Part shown: positions 43,032-51,933 of the stretch, in pieces
Layout of the letters: each line of letters opens with the position of its first letter
Position numbering within the stretch: position 1 is the first letter of the stretch
From: Micromonospora sonchi
GTDB taxonomy: Bacteria; Actinomycetota; Actinomycetes; Mycobacteriales; Micromonosporaceae
Assembly (NCBI RefSeq): GCF_014646235.1
Contig: NZ_BMNB01000007.1
Location: forward strand, 1 to 64,000
Length of the DNA: 64,000 nt
Reading direction: 5' to 3'
Notes under the pieces: generated by a model
What the model was told of the DNA's origin: nothing
What the model saw: the letters and a program-made list of their open reading frames with translations, nothing else
Database searches by the model: none
Made by a program: the position numbers and the translations under genes

Positions 43032-44471
43032 TCAGACCGAGATCCGGCCGGCGCCCGCGCCGCCCGTCACGATCGACTTCACGCTGCTCGCGCTGTCCAG
43101 GGTGTACGCGTACGGGATGCCGGCCACGCTGCCGCCGGTCTGCCCGCTGCCCGAGTTGACGAAGTGGTTGTTGCGGGCCACCAGCGAACCCGGGCCGGAG
43201 TCGCCCTCACCACGGTGGAACGGGTCGGGGGTGTTCTCGAAGTAGTTCCCCTCGACCAGCACGCCGGCGTTCATGGTGGAGGCCACGCCGTAGCCGCGCA
43301 CGTTGCCGTAGTAGTTGTTGTACACGTGCACCGGGTTGCCGAAGCGGACCCGCGGGTTGCGCTGGTTGCTGCCGTCGAACCAGTTGTGGTGGTAGCTCAC
43401 CCGCAGCCGTCCGACGTCCTGGCTGCCGTTGTCGTCGCTGTGTCCGAGCAGCATCGTCTTGTCGTGGCTGAAGACCCGGTTCCACGACACGGTGATGAAG
43501 TCCGAGCCGCGCTTGATGTCCACCGCGCCGTCGTAGCCGTTGCTGAAGGTGTTGTGGTCGATCCAGATGTTGGTGGCGGACTGCTCCACGTTGATCGCGT
43601 CGTCGCCCCAGTTCCGGAAGGTCAGGTTACGGATGATCACGTTGCGGTCACCGTTGATGGTGAAGCCGCAGCCGACGATGGTCGCACCCGCGTTGCCGAG
43701 GATGGTCTTGTTCGACCGGACGCGCAGCATCCCGGAGCAGTTGATGGTGCCGGAGACCCGGATCACCGCCGCGCTGGTGGAGTTGAGCGCGCTGGTCAGG
43801 GCCGAGGCGCTGGTGACCGTGGTGGTGCCGGCGTTGCCGCCGCCGCTGGTGCCGCCGTTCTGAGTGGCCCAGCCGACCAGGCCGGTCTGCGGGGCCGGGT
43901 TGGGTGGGGGAGTGCTGCCGCCGCCCAACTTGATCATCTGCCAGCGCTGGTTGGCGCCGTCGAGATCGGCGTACTGCGAGACCATCCCGCCGTCGGCGGT
44001 GGACCATTCCCACAGGTCGAGCGCCTTGCCGCTGTGCCGGTTGATGAACCGGACGTCGCCGTTGGCGGAGTCGCGCAGCGCCCAGTGCTGCTTGGTGTCG
44101 CTGCTCGCCGTGATCTGGGTGACCTGCACCCCGTCGTTCGAGTTCGGCACCGTGACGACCTTGCCGGAGTGCCGGTTGCGCAGCTGGTAGTAGCCGTTGC
44201 CCACGTCGACGAACTGGAACTGCTGGTTGTTGCCGTCACCGCGGGTGAACTGGCGGATCTCGCCGCCGTCGGCGGTGGACCAGTTCCACAGGTCCATCGC
44301 CTTGCCGCTGTTGCGGTTGACGAACACGTAGTAGGCGCCGGTGTCGACGGTGGCTGCGGCGGCGGGGGCGACGGTCGCCACGACCGCCGCCGCCGGCAGC
44401 GCGACCGCCGCCGCGGCCAGCGCCGCGAGCCGCCGCGCCGGACGACGCTTGACGATTGCGAGCACGGTCAT
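43032..44471 (-). CDS. Secreted pectate lyase (PL1) with ricin-type carbohydrate-binding module
   Basis: A 480-residue secreted enzyme. A twin-Arg-free signal peptide (about residues 1-40, ending near APAAAA) is followed by a ricin-type beta-trefoil module (about 45-180, with repeated YYVFVNRNSGKAMDLW and RWQMIKLG units) and a right-handed beta-helix pectate lyase domain of family PL1: calcium ligands around NIWIDHNTFSNGYDGAVDIKRGSD and the catalytic Arg in NPRVRFGNPVHVYNNYY. It cleaves polygalacturonate by beta-elimination, for use of plant cell walls. GAGGAGA precedes the ATG. Two operator-like sites lie upstream. A palindrome (43020-43035) covers the stop codon and may end transcription. 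Confidence 0.92.
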   Translation of the reverse strand: MTVLAIVKRRPARRLAALAAAAVALPAAAVVATVAPAAAATVDTGAYYVFVNRNSGKAMDLWNWSTADGGEIRQFTRGDGNNQQFQFVDVGNGYYQLRNRHSGKVVTVPNSNDGVQVTQITASSDTKQHWALRDSANGDVRFINRHSGKALDLWEWSTADGGMVSQYADLDGANQRWQMIKLGGGSTPPPNPAPQTGLVGWATQNGGTSGGGNAGTTTVTSASALTSALNSTSAAVIRVSGTINCSGMLRVRSNKTILGNAGATIVGCGFTINGDRNVIIRNLTFRNWGDDAINVEQSATNIWIDHNTFSNGYDGAVDIKRGSDFITVSWNRVFSHDKTMLLGHSDDNGSQDVGRLRVSYHHNWFDGSNQRNPRVRFGNPVHVYNNYYGNVRGYGVASTMNAGVLVEGNYFENTPDPFHRGEGDSGPGSLVARNNHFVNSGSGQTGGSVAGIPYAYTLDSASSVKSIVTGGAGAGRISV

Positions 44472-44491
44472 TCTCCTCGTGGTCGAAGGTG

Positions 44492-44505
44492 GGTAAGCGT
44501 TTTCC
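44492..44505. promoter_or_regulatory. LacI-type operator upstream of pectate lyase
   Basis: GGTAAGCGTTTTCC fits the LacI-family pattern GG-x-AA-x-CG-x-TT-x-CC at all fixed positions. It lies 21 bases before the pectate lyase ATG, where a bound repressor would block expression until a sugar is present. Confidence 0.6.
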
Positions 44506-44527
44506 CCAGGCAACCACAGATATCGGT

Positions 44528-44554
44528 CGATGTAAATGTCGTACGTTCACATCG
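44528..44554. promoter_or_regulatory. Second inverted repeat upstream of pectate lyase
   Basis: CGATGTAAA and TTCACATCG face each other with a nine-base spacer, eight of nine positions paired. GATGTGAAC-type half-sites are typical of sugar-responsive regulators in actinomycetes. It is upstream of the LacI-type site. Confidence 0.45.
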
Positions 44555-44569
44555 CCGGTCGCATCGACA

Positions 44570-44603
44570 AAGGCCCCCGGTCCCACACGGGACCAGGGGC
44601 CTT
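44570..44603 (-). terminator. Terminator after the DUF349 gene
   Basis: AAGGCCCCCGGTCCC and GGGACCAGGGGCCTT form a 15-base stem with one C-A mismatch and loop ACAC, with TTTG beyond it on the minus strand. Confidence 0.8.
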
Positions 44604-44617
44604 GGCGGTCGTACGGC

Positions 44618-45826
44618 TCAGCCGGCCTGCTCGGCGAGCTGAAGGAACTGGCGCTTCGAGGCGAGGGCCTGCTCGGCCTCCTTGATCCGCCGGGCGTCGC
44701 CGGCGGCCTGGGCCCGGGTCAGCCGCTCCTCGGCCTCCGCGACCTGGGCCCGCATCTGGGCCAGCAGCGGATTGTCCTCGCGGGTGGTGCGGCGCCACGC
44801 CGAGTCCATCACCTCGCGGACCTTCTCGTCCACGGCGCGCAGCCGTCGATCCAACCCGGCGGCCGCCTCGCGCGGCACCCGGCCGGCCTCGTGCCACTGC
44901 GCCTGGATCTCCCGCAGCCTGGCCTGGGCGCCCTTCGGGTCGCTGTCGACGTCGAGAGCCTCGGCCTCGGCGAGCAACGCCTGCTTGCGCTCCAGGTTGG
45001 CGCGCTGCTCGTTGTCCCGAGCGGAGAACACCTCACTGCGTCGGGTGAAGAAGGCATCCTGCGCGGCGCGGAACCGTTCCCACAGCCGCTGCTCGGCCTC
45101 CTTCGAGGCGCGCGGTGCGGCCTTCCACTGGGTCATCAGGTCCTTCAGCTGGTTGGCCGTGCTCGCCCAGTCCGTGGAGTCCGAGATCTTCTCGGCCTCG
45201 GCGACCAGCTCCTCCTTGACCGTCTGCGCCTGCTTGCGCTGCGAGTCCAGCGAGGCGAAGTGCGCGCCCCGGCGGCGGGTGAAGCCGTCCCGGGCGGCGG
45301 CGAAGCGCTTCCACAGCTCGCCGTCGGTCTTCTTGTCGACCCCCCGGATGGTCTTCCACTCGTCGAGGATCTCCTTCAGCCGGTCACCGGCGGTCTTCCA
45401 GCCGGTCGACTCGGCGGCCAGCTTCTCCGCCTCCTCCACCAGGGCCGTCTTGCGCGCGAGGGCCTCGCTGCGGGCGGCCTCCTTGGCGGCCCTGGCCTCA
45501 CCGGCCTTCTCCTCCGCCACGAGGACGAGCCGGTCCAGCCGGGCGGCCAGTGCGTCGAGGTCGCCGACCACGTGCGCCTCGGCGAGCGAGGTGCGCAGCC
45601 GCCGGATGGTGCTCAGCGACTGGTTGGCGTCCGCCGCGCCCGAGTTGAGCCGCGCTTCGGTCAGATCCACCTCGGTCACCAGGTCGGCGAAGCGGCGGGC
45701 GAAATGGGCCAACCCCTCCTCTGGTGCTCCCGCCTGCCAGGATCCGACCACCCGCTCGCCCTCGGCGGTCTTGACGTAAACGGTGCCGTCCGCGTCCACC
45801 CGTCCGAAGGCAGTCCAGTCGCTCAT
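44618..45826 (-). CDS. DUF349 coiled-coil protein
   Basis: A 402-residue, highly charged helical protein with about four DUF349 repeats; typical segments are LKEILDEWKTIRGVDKKTDGEL and LKDLMTQWKAAPRASKEAEQ, each followed by RLWERFRAA-type sequence. The N-terminal ~60 residues form a small domain (WTAFGRVDADGTVYVKTAEGER). DUF349 proteins are abundant cytoplasmic proteins of unknown function, suggested to bind RNA or ribosomes. ATG 45826 has GAGGATGG before it. It is divergent from the LigB-like gene across 290 bases with no recognisable gene. Confidence 0.88.
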   Translation of the reverse strand: MSDWTAFGRVDADGTVYVKTAEGERVVGSWQAGAPEEGLAHFARRFADLVTEVDLTEARLNSGAADANQSLSTIRRLRTSLAEAHVVGDLDALAARLDRLVLVAEEKAGEARAAKEAARSEALARKTALVEEAEKLAAESTGWKTAGDRLKEILDEWKTIRGVDKKTDGELWKRFAAARDGFTRRRGAHFASLDSQRKQAQTVKEELVAEAEKISDSTDWASTANQLKDLMTQWKAAPRASKEAEQRLWERFRAAQDAFFTRRSEVFSARDNEQRANLERKQALLAEAEALDVDSDPKGAQARLREIQAQWHEAGRVPREAAAGLDRRLRAVDEKVREVMDSAWRRTTREDNPLLAQMRAQVAEAEERLTRAQAAGDARRIKEAEQALASKRQFLQLAEQAG

Positions 45827-46119
45827 GTGCCCATCCTCGTTCTCCCGGTGCCCAGGAGGCAGCCTCCCGGGCCCCGCCACGGCGCAGCCAAGTTTCTCCG
45901 GGCATTGTCACAGGTCCGCCCCGGTCCGCGTCGAGCGCCTATCGCCGACCGTGACCATACGGTGTCCTAGGGCCGGTGTCGAAGCCCTTGACCGGTCCCG
46001 CGGCCGCTCCGGCGGGTGCCGGGACGCAACCGCCGATACCCGGATCAATTCGACCTTGCCGGACCGCTGTCGGCAGTCCACCCCGGCGACCGGTGCCGGT
46101 GGGCCGATACCGTTGGCTG

Positions 46120-46851
46120 GTGCCACTGGTCGCTGCCGCCGTCTGCCCCCACCCGCCACTGCTCGTCCCCGAGGTGGCCGGCGCGGCCGCCTCGGAACTG
46201 GACGATCTCCGTGCCGCCTGTGACGCCGCCGTCGCCCGGCTGCTCGACTCGGGCGCGCGGAGCGTCGTGGTGCTCGGCGCCGACGACCGTAGCGCCGATC
46301 TGGACTCCCCGTTCCGAGGCAGCTTCGCGCCCTGGGGAGTGCCGCTGGAGGTGCGCCTCGGCGGTCCGCCCCACGACCGGGTCGGCACCGACCGGCTCCC
46401 GCTCAGCCTGCTCGTCGGCGCCTGGCTGCTGGGCCGGCGGCCGGTCGCCGGGACCGGCGGCATCAGCTGGCGGATGCGGACGGTCGACGTCGACGAGCCC
46501 GTCGAGGCCTGCGCCGCCCGGGGCGCCCGCCTCGGAACCGACCAGCCGTGGGCACTGCTGGTGATGGGGGACGGGTCGGCCTGCCGGGGAGAGAAGGCGC
46601 CCGGCTACGCCGACCCGCGCGCCACGGCGTACGACGAGCGGGTCGCGCGAGCCCTGGCCGACGCGGACGGCGAGGCCCTGCTCGGCCTGGACCCCGACCT
46701 GTCGGCGCAGCTCAAGGTGGCCGGGCGGGCGCCCTGGCAGGTGCTCGCCGGGGCGGTCCGGGCCGCGGGCGGCGACTGGCGTGGCGAGCTGCGATACCAC
46801 GCCGCGCCGTACGGGGTGGCCTACTTCGTGGCGAGCTGGGAGCGGCGATGA
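46120..46851 (+). CDS. Class III extradiol dioxygenase-like (LigB-type) protein
   Basis: A 243-residue protein of the LigB/class III extradiol dioxygenase-like superfamily, found next to miaA in many actinobacteria. The first residues hold the metal-site type motif VCPHPPLLVPEV, and GDGSACRGEKAPGYADPRA lies later. Other iron ligands of true dioxygenases are not obvious, so the activity is uncertain. GTG 46120 is preferred to a longer frame: TACCGT ends six bases before it, indicating a leaderless start. It overlaps miaA in ATGA. Confidence 0.8.
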   Translation: MPLVAAAVCPHPPLLVPEVAGAAASELDDLRAACDAAVARLLDSGARSVVVLGADDRSADLDSPFRGSFAPWGVPLEVRLGGPPHDRVGTDRLPLSLLVGAWLLGRRPVAGTGGISWRMRTVDVDEPVEACAARGARLGTDQPWALLVMGDGSACRGEKAPGYADPRATAYDERVARALADADGEALLGLDPDLSAQLKVAGRAPWQVLAGAVRAAGGDWRGELRYHAAPYGVAYFVASWERR

Positions 46852-47765
46852 TCGCCCCGGGGACCGTGGTCGCCGTGGTCGGACCGACGGCCGCGGGCAA
46901 GTCCGCGCTCAGCATCGCGCTGGCCCACGCGCTCGGCGGCGAGGTGGTCAACGCCGACTCGATGCAGCTCTACCGGGGCCTGGACGTCGGCACGGCCAAA
47001 CTGACCGTGGCCGAGCGGGAGGACGTGCCGCACCACCTGCTGGACATTTGGGAGGTGACCGAGCCGGCCAGCGTCGCGCAGTACCAGCGGTTGGCGCGGG
47101 CGACGGTCGACGACATCCTGGCCCGGGGCCGGGTGCCGCTGCTGGTCGGCGGGTCCGGGCTGTACGTGCGGGCGGTGCTGGAGCAGTTCGAGTTCCCCGG
47201 CACCGACCCGGCGCTGCGCCGCCGCCTGGAGGACGAGCTGGCGACGGTCGGCCCGGCGCCGCTGCACGCGCGGCTGCGGGAGGCCGACCCGGCGGCGGCG
47301 GACGGGATCCTGCCCGGCAACGGCCGGCGGATCGTCCGGGCACTGGAGGTGATCGAGCTGACCGGGCAACCCTTCACCACCGCGCTGCCGCAGCCCACGC
47401 CGTACTACCCGGCGGTGCAGATCGGGGTCGACCTGGAGACCGCCCGGCTCGACGAGCGGATCGCGGCGCGGGTGGACCGGATGTGGGCCGACGGGTTGGT
47501 GGACGAGACCCGCGAGCTGGTCGGACGCGGCCTGGCCGACGGCCGTACGGCCAGCCGGGCGCTCGGCTACCAACAGGTGCTGCGTCTCCTCGCCGGCGAG
47601 CTGACCGAGACCGAGGCGCGCGACGAGACGATCCGGGCCACCCGCCGGTTCGTCCGTCGCCAACGCTCCTGGTTCCGGCGCGACCCGAGGGTGCACTGGC
47701 TGGACTCGGCCGACCCGGGGCTGGTCGAGGCCGCCCTGCGGATCCTCGGTGACGCTGCGCGATGA
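46848..47765 (+). CDS. miaA: tRNA dimethylallyltransferase MiaA
   Basis: A 305-residue enzyme that adds the dimethylallyl group from DMAPP to N6 of A37 in tRNAs reading UNN codons. The P-loop is GPTAAGKS (G12-S19), followed by NADSMQLYRGLDVGTAK, DIWEVTEPASVAQYQ, GGSGLYVRAVLEQF and, near the C-terminus, SRALGYQQVLRLLAGE, all typical. It starts at an ATG overlapping the previous stop. Its product is the substrate of MiaB (33975). Length is normal. Confidence 0.96.
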   Translation: MIAPGTVVAVVGPTAAGKSALSIALAHALGGEVVNADSMQLYRGLDVGTAKLTVAEREDVPHHLLDIWEVTEPASVAQYQRLARATVDDILARGRVPLLVGGSGLYVRAVLEQFEFPGTDPALRRRLEDELATVGPAPLHARLREADPAAADGILPGNGRRIVRALEVIELTGQPFTTALPQPTPYYPAVQIGVDLETARLDERIAARVDRMWADGLVDETRELVGRGLADGRTASRALGYQQVLRLLAGELTETEARDETIRATRRFVRRQRSWFRRDPRVHWLDSADPGLVEAALRILGDAAR

Positions 47766-47772
47766 TGGGGGC

Positions 47773-48609
47773 GTGGAGTTCACCAAGGGACACGGCACCG
47801 GCAACGACTTCGTGATCCTGCCCGACCCGGACGGCACGCTCGAGCTGACGTCCGATCTGGTGGCGGCGATTTGCGACCGGCGACGGGGGATCGGCGGCGA
47901 CGGCGTGCTGCGGGCGGTCCGGGCGGGCCGGCATCCTGATGGTGCCGCTCTGGCCGACGAGGCGGAGTGGTTCATGGACTACTGGAACTCCGACGGCTCC
48001 TTCGCCGAGATGTGCGGCAACGGTGCCCGGGTCTTCGTGCGGTACCTCCTGGAGACCGGGTTGGCCGCGCCGACCGCCGCCGGCGTGCTGCCGGTGGCCA
48101 CCCGGGCCGGCGTCGTGCGCGCGCGGGTCGACGGCGAGACCATCGCCGTCGAGCTGCGCCGCCCCCGGCTGTACGCGACCTCGGCGGCCGCCGTGGACGG
48201 GCTGACCCTGCCCGGCACGGCGGTGGACGTCGGCAATCCGCACCTGGTCTGCCCACTGCCCGCCGGGCTGGAACTGGCCGGGCTGGACCTCACCCGGGCA
48301 CCCGGGTTCGACCCGGCGCTCTTCCCCGCCGGGGTGAACGTCGAGTTCACCGCGCCCGGCGAGGCGGTCGACGGCGTCGACGCACACGTGCGGATGCGGG
48401 TCTACGAGCGCGGCTCCGCCGAGACCCTGTCCTGCGGCACGGGCGCCTGCGCGGTCGCCGCCGTCGCGCTGCACGACGCCGGCCGCCGAACCGGCACGGT
48501 GGCCGTGGACGTCCCCGGCGGGCGTCTCACCGCGACCGTGACCGACGACTCCTGCTGGCTCTCCGGCCCCGCCCTCCTCGTCGCCACCGGCACCCTCACC
48601 TTCCCCTGA
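47773..48609 (+). CDS. dapF: Diaminopimelate epimerase
   Basis: A 278-residue enzyme that converts LL- to meso-diaminopimelate for lysine and peptidoglycan synthesis. The two catalytic cysteines are C81 in FAEMCGNGARVF and C221 in LSCGTGACAVA. GTG 47773 starts the conserved MEFTKGHGTGNDF. It follows miaA after seven bases, and the same order is seen in other actinobacteria. It converges on the malic enzyme gene, with a family A palindrome between. Confidence 0.96.
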   Translation: MEFTKGHGTGNDFVILPDPDGTLELTSDLVAAICDRRRGIGGDGVLRAVRAGRHPDGAALADEAEWFMDYWNSDGSFAEMCGNGARVFVRYLLETGLAAPTAAGVLPVATRAGVVRARVDGETIAVELRRPRLYATSAAAVDGLTLPGTAVDVGNPHLVCPLPAGLELAGLDLTRAPGFDPALFPAGVNVEFTAPGEAVDGVDAHVRMRVYERGSAETLSCGTGACAVAAVALHDAGRRTGTVAVDVPGGRLTATVTDDSCWLSGPALLVATGTLTFP

Positions 48610-48658
48610 ACCACCCCCCGCTCGCCCCTCGCCGCCCCACTCTTCCCACCCTTCCCCG

Positions 48659-48731
48659 TCGATCTTGCACTCTTGGTCGCCGGAATGCCCCTGTTGATGG
48701 ACTTTTGTCCCGACGGAAAGTGCATGATCGA
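48659..48731. repeat. Dispersed palindrome, family A, copy 2
   Basis: The arm GATCTTGCACTCTTGGTC (48661-48678) faces GACGGAAAGTGCATGATC (48712-48729). It lies between the convergent genes dapF and malic enzyme and may serve as a two-way terminator. Confidence 0.78.
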
Positions 48732-48784
48732 CGCGGAGGGGCGACGGCGGGGGAGAGGGGGAGGGGGGAGGGAGAGAGCAGGGG

Positions 48785-50257
48785 TCAGGGGGTGGCGGAG
48801 GCGTTGGCGGCGATCTCGGGGAGGTCGGCGGGGCCGGGGTCGGCGGCGGGTGCGGGAGTGCGGGTCGGGTTCTGGGCGGCGGCGCGGACGGCCGCGGCGA
48901 CCGCAGGGGCGACCCGGGAGTCGAACACGCTGGGCACGATGACGGTCGGGTTGATCTTCTCCACGCCGACCACGTCGGCGATGGCCTGGGCGGCGGCGAG
49001 CGCCATCTCCTCGGTGAACTCCTCGGCGTGCGCGTCGAGCATGCCGCGGAACACGCCCGGGAAGGCGAGCACGTTGTTGATCTGGTTCGGTTGGTCGGAA
49101 CGGCCGGTGGCGACAACGGCGGCGTGCTTGCGCGCCTCCCGCGGGTCGACCTCCGGGTCCGGGTTGGCCAGCGCGAAGACGATCGCATCCTTCGCCATCG
49201 TGGCGATGTCCGCACCGGTGAGCAGGTTCGGTGCGCTCACCCCGATGAAGACGTCCGCACCTGCCAGCGCACCGGGCAGGTCGCCCGAGTAGCCGTCCCG
49301 GTTGGTGTGCTCGGCCAGCCACTGCCAGGCCGGGTTGAGGCCGGTCTGGCCGCGGTGCAGGGCGCCCTGGCGGTCGTACGCGATGATGTCCCCGACGCCC
49401 TGGCGCAGCAGCAGCTTCATGATCGCGGTGCCCGCCGCGCCAGCGCCGGAGACCACGACCCGCACGTCCGCGAGATGCTTGCCCACGACGCGCAGCGCGT
49501 TGGTCAGCGCGGCCAGCACGCAGATCGCGGTGCCGTGCTGGTCGTCGTGGAAGACCGGGATGTCCAGCGCCTCGCGCAGCCGTGCCTCGACCTCGAAGCA
49601 CCGCGGCGCGGCGATGTCCTCCAGGTTGATCCCGCCGTACGCGGGCGCGATCGCCTTGACGATGGCGACGATCTCGTCGGTGTCCTGGGTGTCGAGCACC
49701 ACCGGCCAGGCGTCCACCCCACCGAAGCGCTTGAACAGCGCCGCCTTGCCCTCCATCACCGGCAGCGACGCCGCGGGGCCGAGGTTGCCCAGCCCCAGCA
49801 CGGCCGAGCCGTCACTGACCACGGCGACGGTGTTGCGCTTGATGGTCAGCCGGCGGGCGTCGGCCGGGTTGTCGGCGATCGCCTGGCAGACCCGGGCCAC
49901 CCCCGGGGTGTACGCGCGGGAGAGTTCGTCGCGGGTGCGCAGCCCGACCTTGGAGTTCACCTCGATCTTGCCGCCGAGGTGCAGCAGGAAGGTGCGGTCG
50001 GAGACCTTGCGCACGTCCACGCCGTCCAGCACCCGCAGCGCGTCCACCACCTGGCCGGCGTGGCCGGAGTCGGCGGTGTCGCAGGTCAGGTCGACGATCA
50101 CGCAGTTCGGGTCGGAATCGACCACGTCCAGCGCGGTGACGACCGCGCCAGCCTCGCCCACCGAGGTGGTGAGCCGGCCGATCGACGAGGCGTCGGCGGG
50201 CACGGCGATGCGGATCGTGATCGAGAATCCGGCACTGGGCAGTCGAGTGGTGGCCAC
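48785..50257 (-). CDS. NAD(P)-dependent malic enzyme with ACT domain
   Basis: A 490-residue malic enzyme decarboxylating malate to pyruvate. An N-terminal ACT-like domain (residues about 10-85, TIRIAVPADASSIGRLTTSV) precedes the malic enzyme domain (RAYTPGVARVCQAI, then NTVAVVSDGSAVLGLGNLGP, metal ligands around EDIAAPRCFEVE and IPVFHDDQHGTA) and the NAD-binding domain (VVSGAGAAGTAIMKLLL). GTG 50257 has GGAGGGA six bases before it. A Pro/Ala-rich tail ends the protein. It is divergent from hflX. The ACT domain suggests allosteric control by a small molecule. Confidence 0.93.
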   Translation of the reverse strand: MATTRLPSAGFSITIRIAVPADASSIGRLTTSVGEAGAVVTALDVVDSDPNCVIVDLTCDTADSGHAGQVVDALRVLDGVDVRKVSDRTFLLHLGGKIEVNSKVGLRTRDELSRAYTPGVARVCQAIADNPADARRLTIKRNTVAVVSDGSAVLGLGNLGPAASLPVMEGKAALFKRFGGVDAWPVVLDTQDTDEIVAIVKAIAPAYGGINLEDIAAPRCFEVEARLREALDIPVFHDDQHGTAICVLAALTNALRVVGKHLADVRVVVSGAGAAGTAIMKLLLRQGVGDIIAYDRQGALHRGQTGLNPAWQWLAEHTNRDGYSGDLPGALAGADVFIGVSAPNLLTGADIATMAKDAIVFALANPDPEVDPREARKHAAVVATGRSDQPNQINNVLAFPGVFRGMLDAHAEEFTEEMALAAAQAIADVVGVEKINPTVIVPSVFDSRVAPAVAAAVRAAAQNPTRTPAPAADPGPADLPEIAANASATP

Positions 50258-50380
50258 GCAGATCCCTCCGTCGGCACTGAACGGCTCGTCCGCATTTCTA
50301 CTCGCCCGACCTGCGCGGTCAGCACCCACCCCCCGCTTTTGCCCTTTTGCGCGCTGGGCATATAGCGGGTGCGGACGGCG

Positions 50381-50410
50381 TTGACACGTGTCAGGATTGC
50401 TCGGTACATG
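50381..50410 (+). promoter_or_regulatory. hflX promoter with embedded palindrome
   Basis: TTGACA (50381-50386), 18 bases and TACATG (50405-50410). The -35 is embedded in the perfect 12-base palindrome TGACACGTGTCA (50382-50393), which may be a repressor site. Confidence 0.65.
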
Positions 50411-50433
50411 CACAGAACGGACAGGAGAGACGC

Positions 50434-51882
50434 TTGCGAGACCAGGAGACCTACGTTCCTTTCCCAGACGACGAGCTCGACCCCACCACCGGCGAGTACG
50501 AGCTCTCCGAGCGGCAGGCGTTGCGACGGGTCCCCGGCCTCTCCACCGAGCTGACCGACGTCACCGAGGTCGAGTACCGCCAACTCCGGCTGGAGCGGGT
50601 GGTCCTGGTCGGCGTCTGGACCGAAGGCACCCAGACCGACGCGGAGAATTCCCTCACCGAGTTGGCGGCACTGGCGGAGACCGCCGGCTCGCAGGTGCTC
50701 GAAGGGCTGATCCAACGGCGCAACCGGCCCGACCCGGCCACCTACATCGGTCGCGGCAAGGTCGACGACCTCGGCTCCGTGGTGCTTTCCGCCGGTGCGG
50801 ACACGGTGATCTGCGACGGTGAGCTGTCCCCGTCGCAGCTGCGCAACCTGGAGCAGCGCACCAAGGTCAAGGTGGTCGACCGCACCGCGCTGATCCTCGA
50901 CATCTTCGCCCAGCACGCCAAGAGCAAGGAGGGCCGGGCGCAGGTCGAGCTGGCCCAGCTCGAATACCTCCTGCCCCGGCTGCGGGGCTGGGGCGAGACG
51001 CTGTCCCGGCAGACCGGTGGGTCGGGCCGTGGTGGCGGCGCCGGCGGTGGCGTCGGCGTGCGTGGCCCCGGTGAGACCAAGCTGGAGACCGACCGGCGGC
51101 GCATCCGCCACCGGATCTCCCGGCTGCGCCGGGAGCTCAAGGCCATGCGGACGGTACGCGAGACCAAGCGGGCCCGGCGGACCCGCAACGCGGTGCCCGC
51201 AGTGGCCATCGCCGGCTACACCAACGCCGGCAAGTCCAGTCTGCTCAACCGGCTCACCGGGGCGGGCGTGCTGGTGGAGGACGCGCTGTTCGCCACGCTC
51301 GACCCGACCACCCGCCGGGCCAGCACCGCCGACGGGCGCATCTACACCCTCTCCGACACCGTCGGTTTCGTCCGGCACCTGCCGCACCAGATCGTCGAGG
51401 CGTTCCGCTCGACGCTGGAGGAGGTCGCCGAGGCCGACCTGGTCGTGCACGTGGTCGACGGTGCCCACCCGGATCCGCAGGAGCAGGTCCGGGCCGTGCG
51501 GGAAGTGCTGGGCGAGGTGGGCGCCGACCGGCTGCCCGAGCTGCTGGTGGTCAACAAGACCGACGCGGCCGACGAGGAGACCCTGCTTCACCTCAAGCGG
51601 CTCTGGCCCGACGCGGTGTTCGTCTCCGCCCACAGCGGGCGCGGCATCGACGAGCTGCACGAGGCGATCGAGCGGCGGCTGCCCCGCCCGGCCGTCGAGG
51701 TGCGGGTCGTGCTGCCGTACGACCGGGGCGACCTGGTGGCCCGCCTGCACCGGCAGGGCGAGGTGCTCAGCACGGCCCATCTGCCGGAAGGCACCATGCT
51801 GCACGTCCGGGTCAACGAGGCGCTCGCGGCCGAGCTGGCTCCGTTCGGCAACGCGGTGGAGGCGCTTCGTACCGCGTCGTGA
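50434..51882 (+). CDS. hflX: GTPase HflX
   Basis: A 482-residue GTPase that binds the 50S subunit and splits stalled or hibernating 70S ribosomes under stress. The N-terminal HflX domain contains NRPDPATYIGRGKVDDL; a Gly-rich linker leads to RGPGETKLETDRRRI and the G domain with G1 GYTNAGKSSLLN, G3 DTVGFVRHLP and G4 NKTD. The TTG start has GGAGAG upstream. It is divergent from malic enzyme and followed by a surface protein gene. Confidence 0.95.
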   Translation: MRDQETYVPFPDDELDPTTGEYELSERQALRRVPGLSTELTDVTEVEYRQLRLERVVLVGVWTEGTQTDAENSLTELAALAETAGSQVLEGLIQRRNRPDPATYIGRGKVDDLGSVVLSAGADTVICDGELSPSQLRNLEQRTKVKVVDRTALILDIFAQHAKSKEGRAQVELAQLEYLLPRLRGWGETLSRQTGGSGRGGGAGGGVGVRGPGETKLETDRRRIRHRISRLRRELKAMRTVRETKRARRTRNAVPAVAIAGYTNAGKSSLLNRLTGAGVLVEDALFATLDPTTRRASTADGRIYTLSDTVGFVRHLPHQIVEAFRSTLEEVAEADLVVHVVDGAHPDPQEQVRAVREVLGEVGADRLPELLVVNKTDAADEETLLHLKRLWPDAVFVSAHSGRGIDELHEAIERRLPRPAVEVRVVLPYDRGDLVARLHRQGEVLSTAHLPEGTMLHVRVNEALAAELAPFGNAVEALRTAS

Positions 51883-51933
51883 CCGCTCATCCGCGTCACA
51901 CAGCGGAGACCGGTGGCATGCGACACTTTCTTC

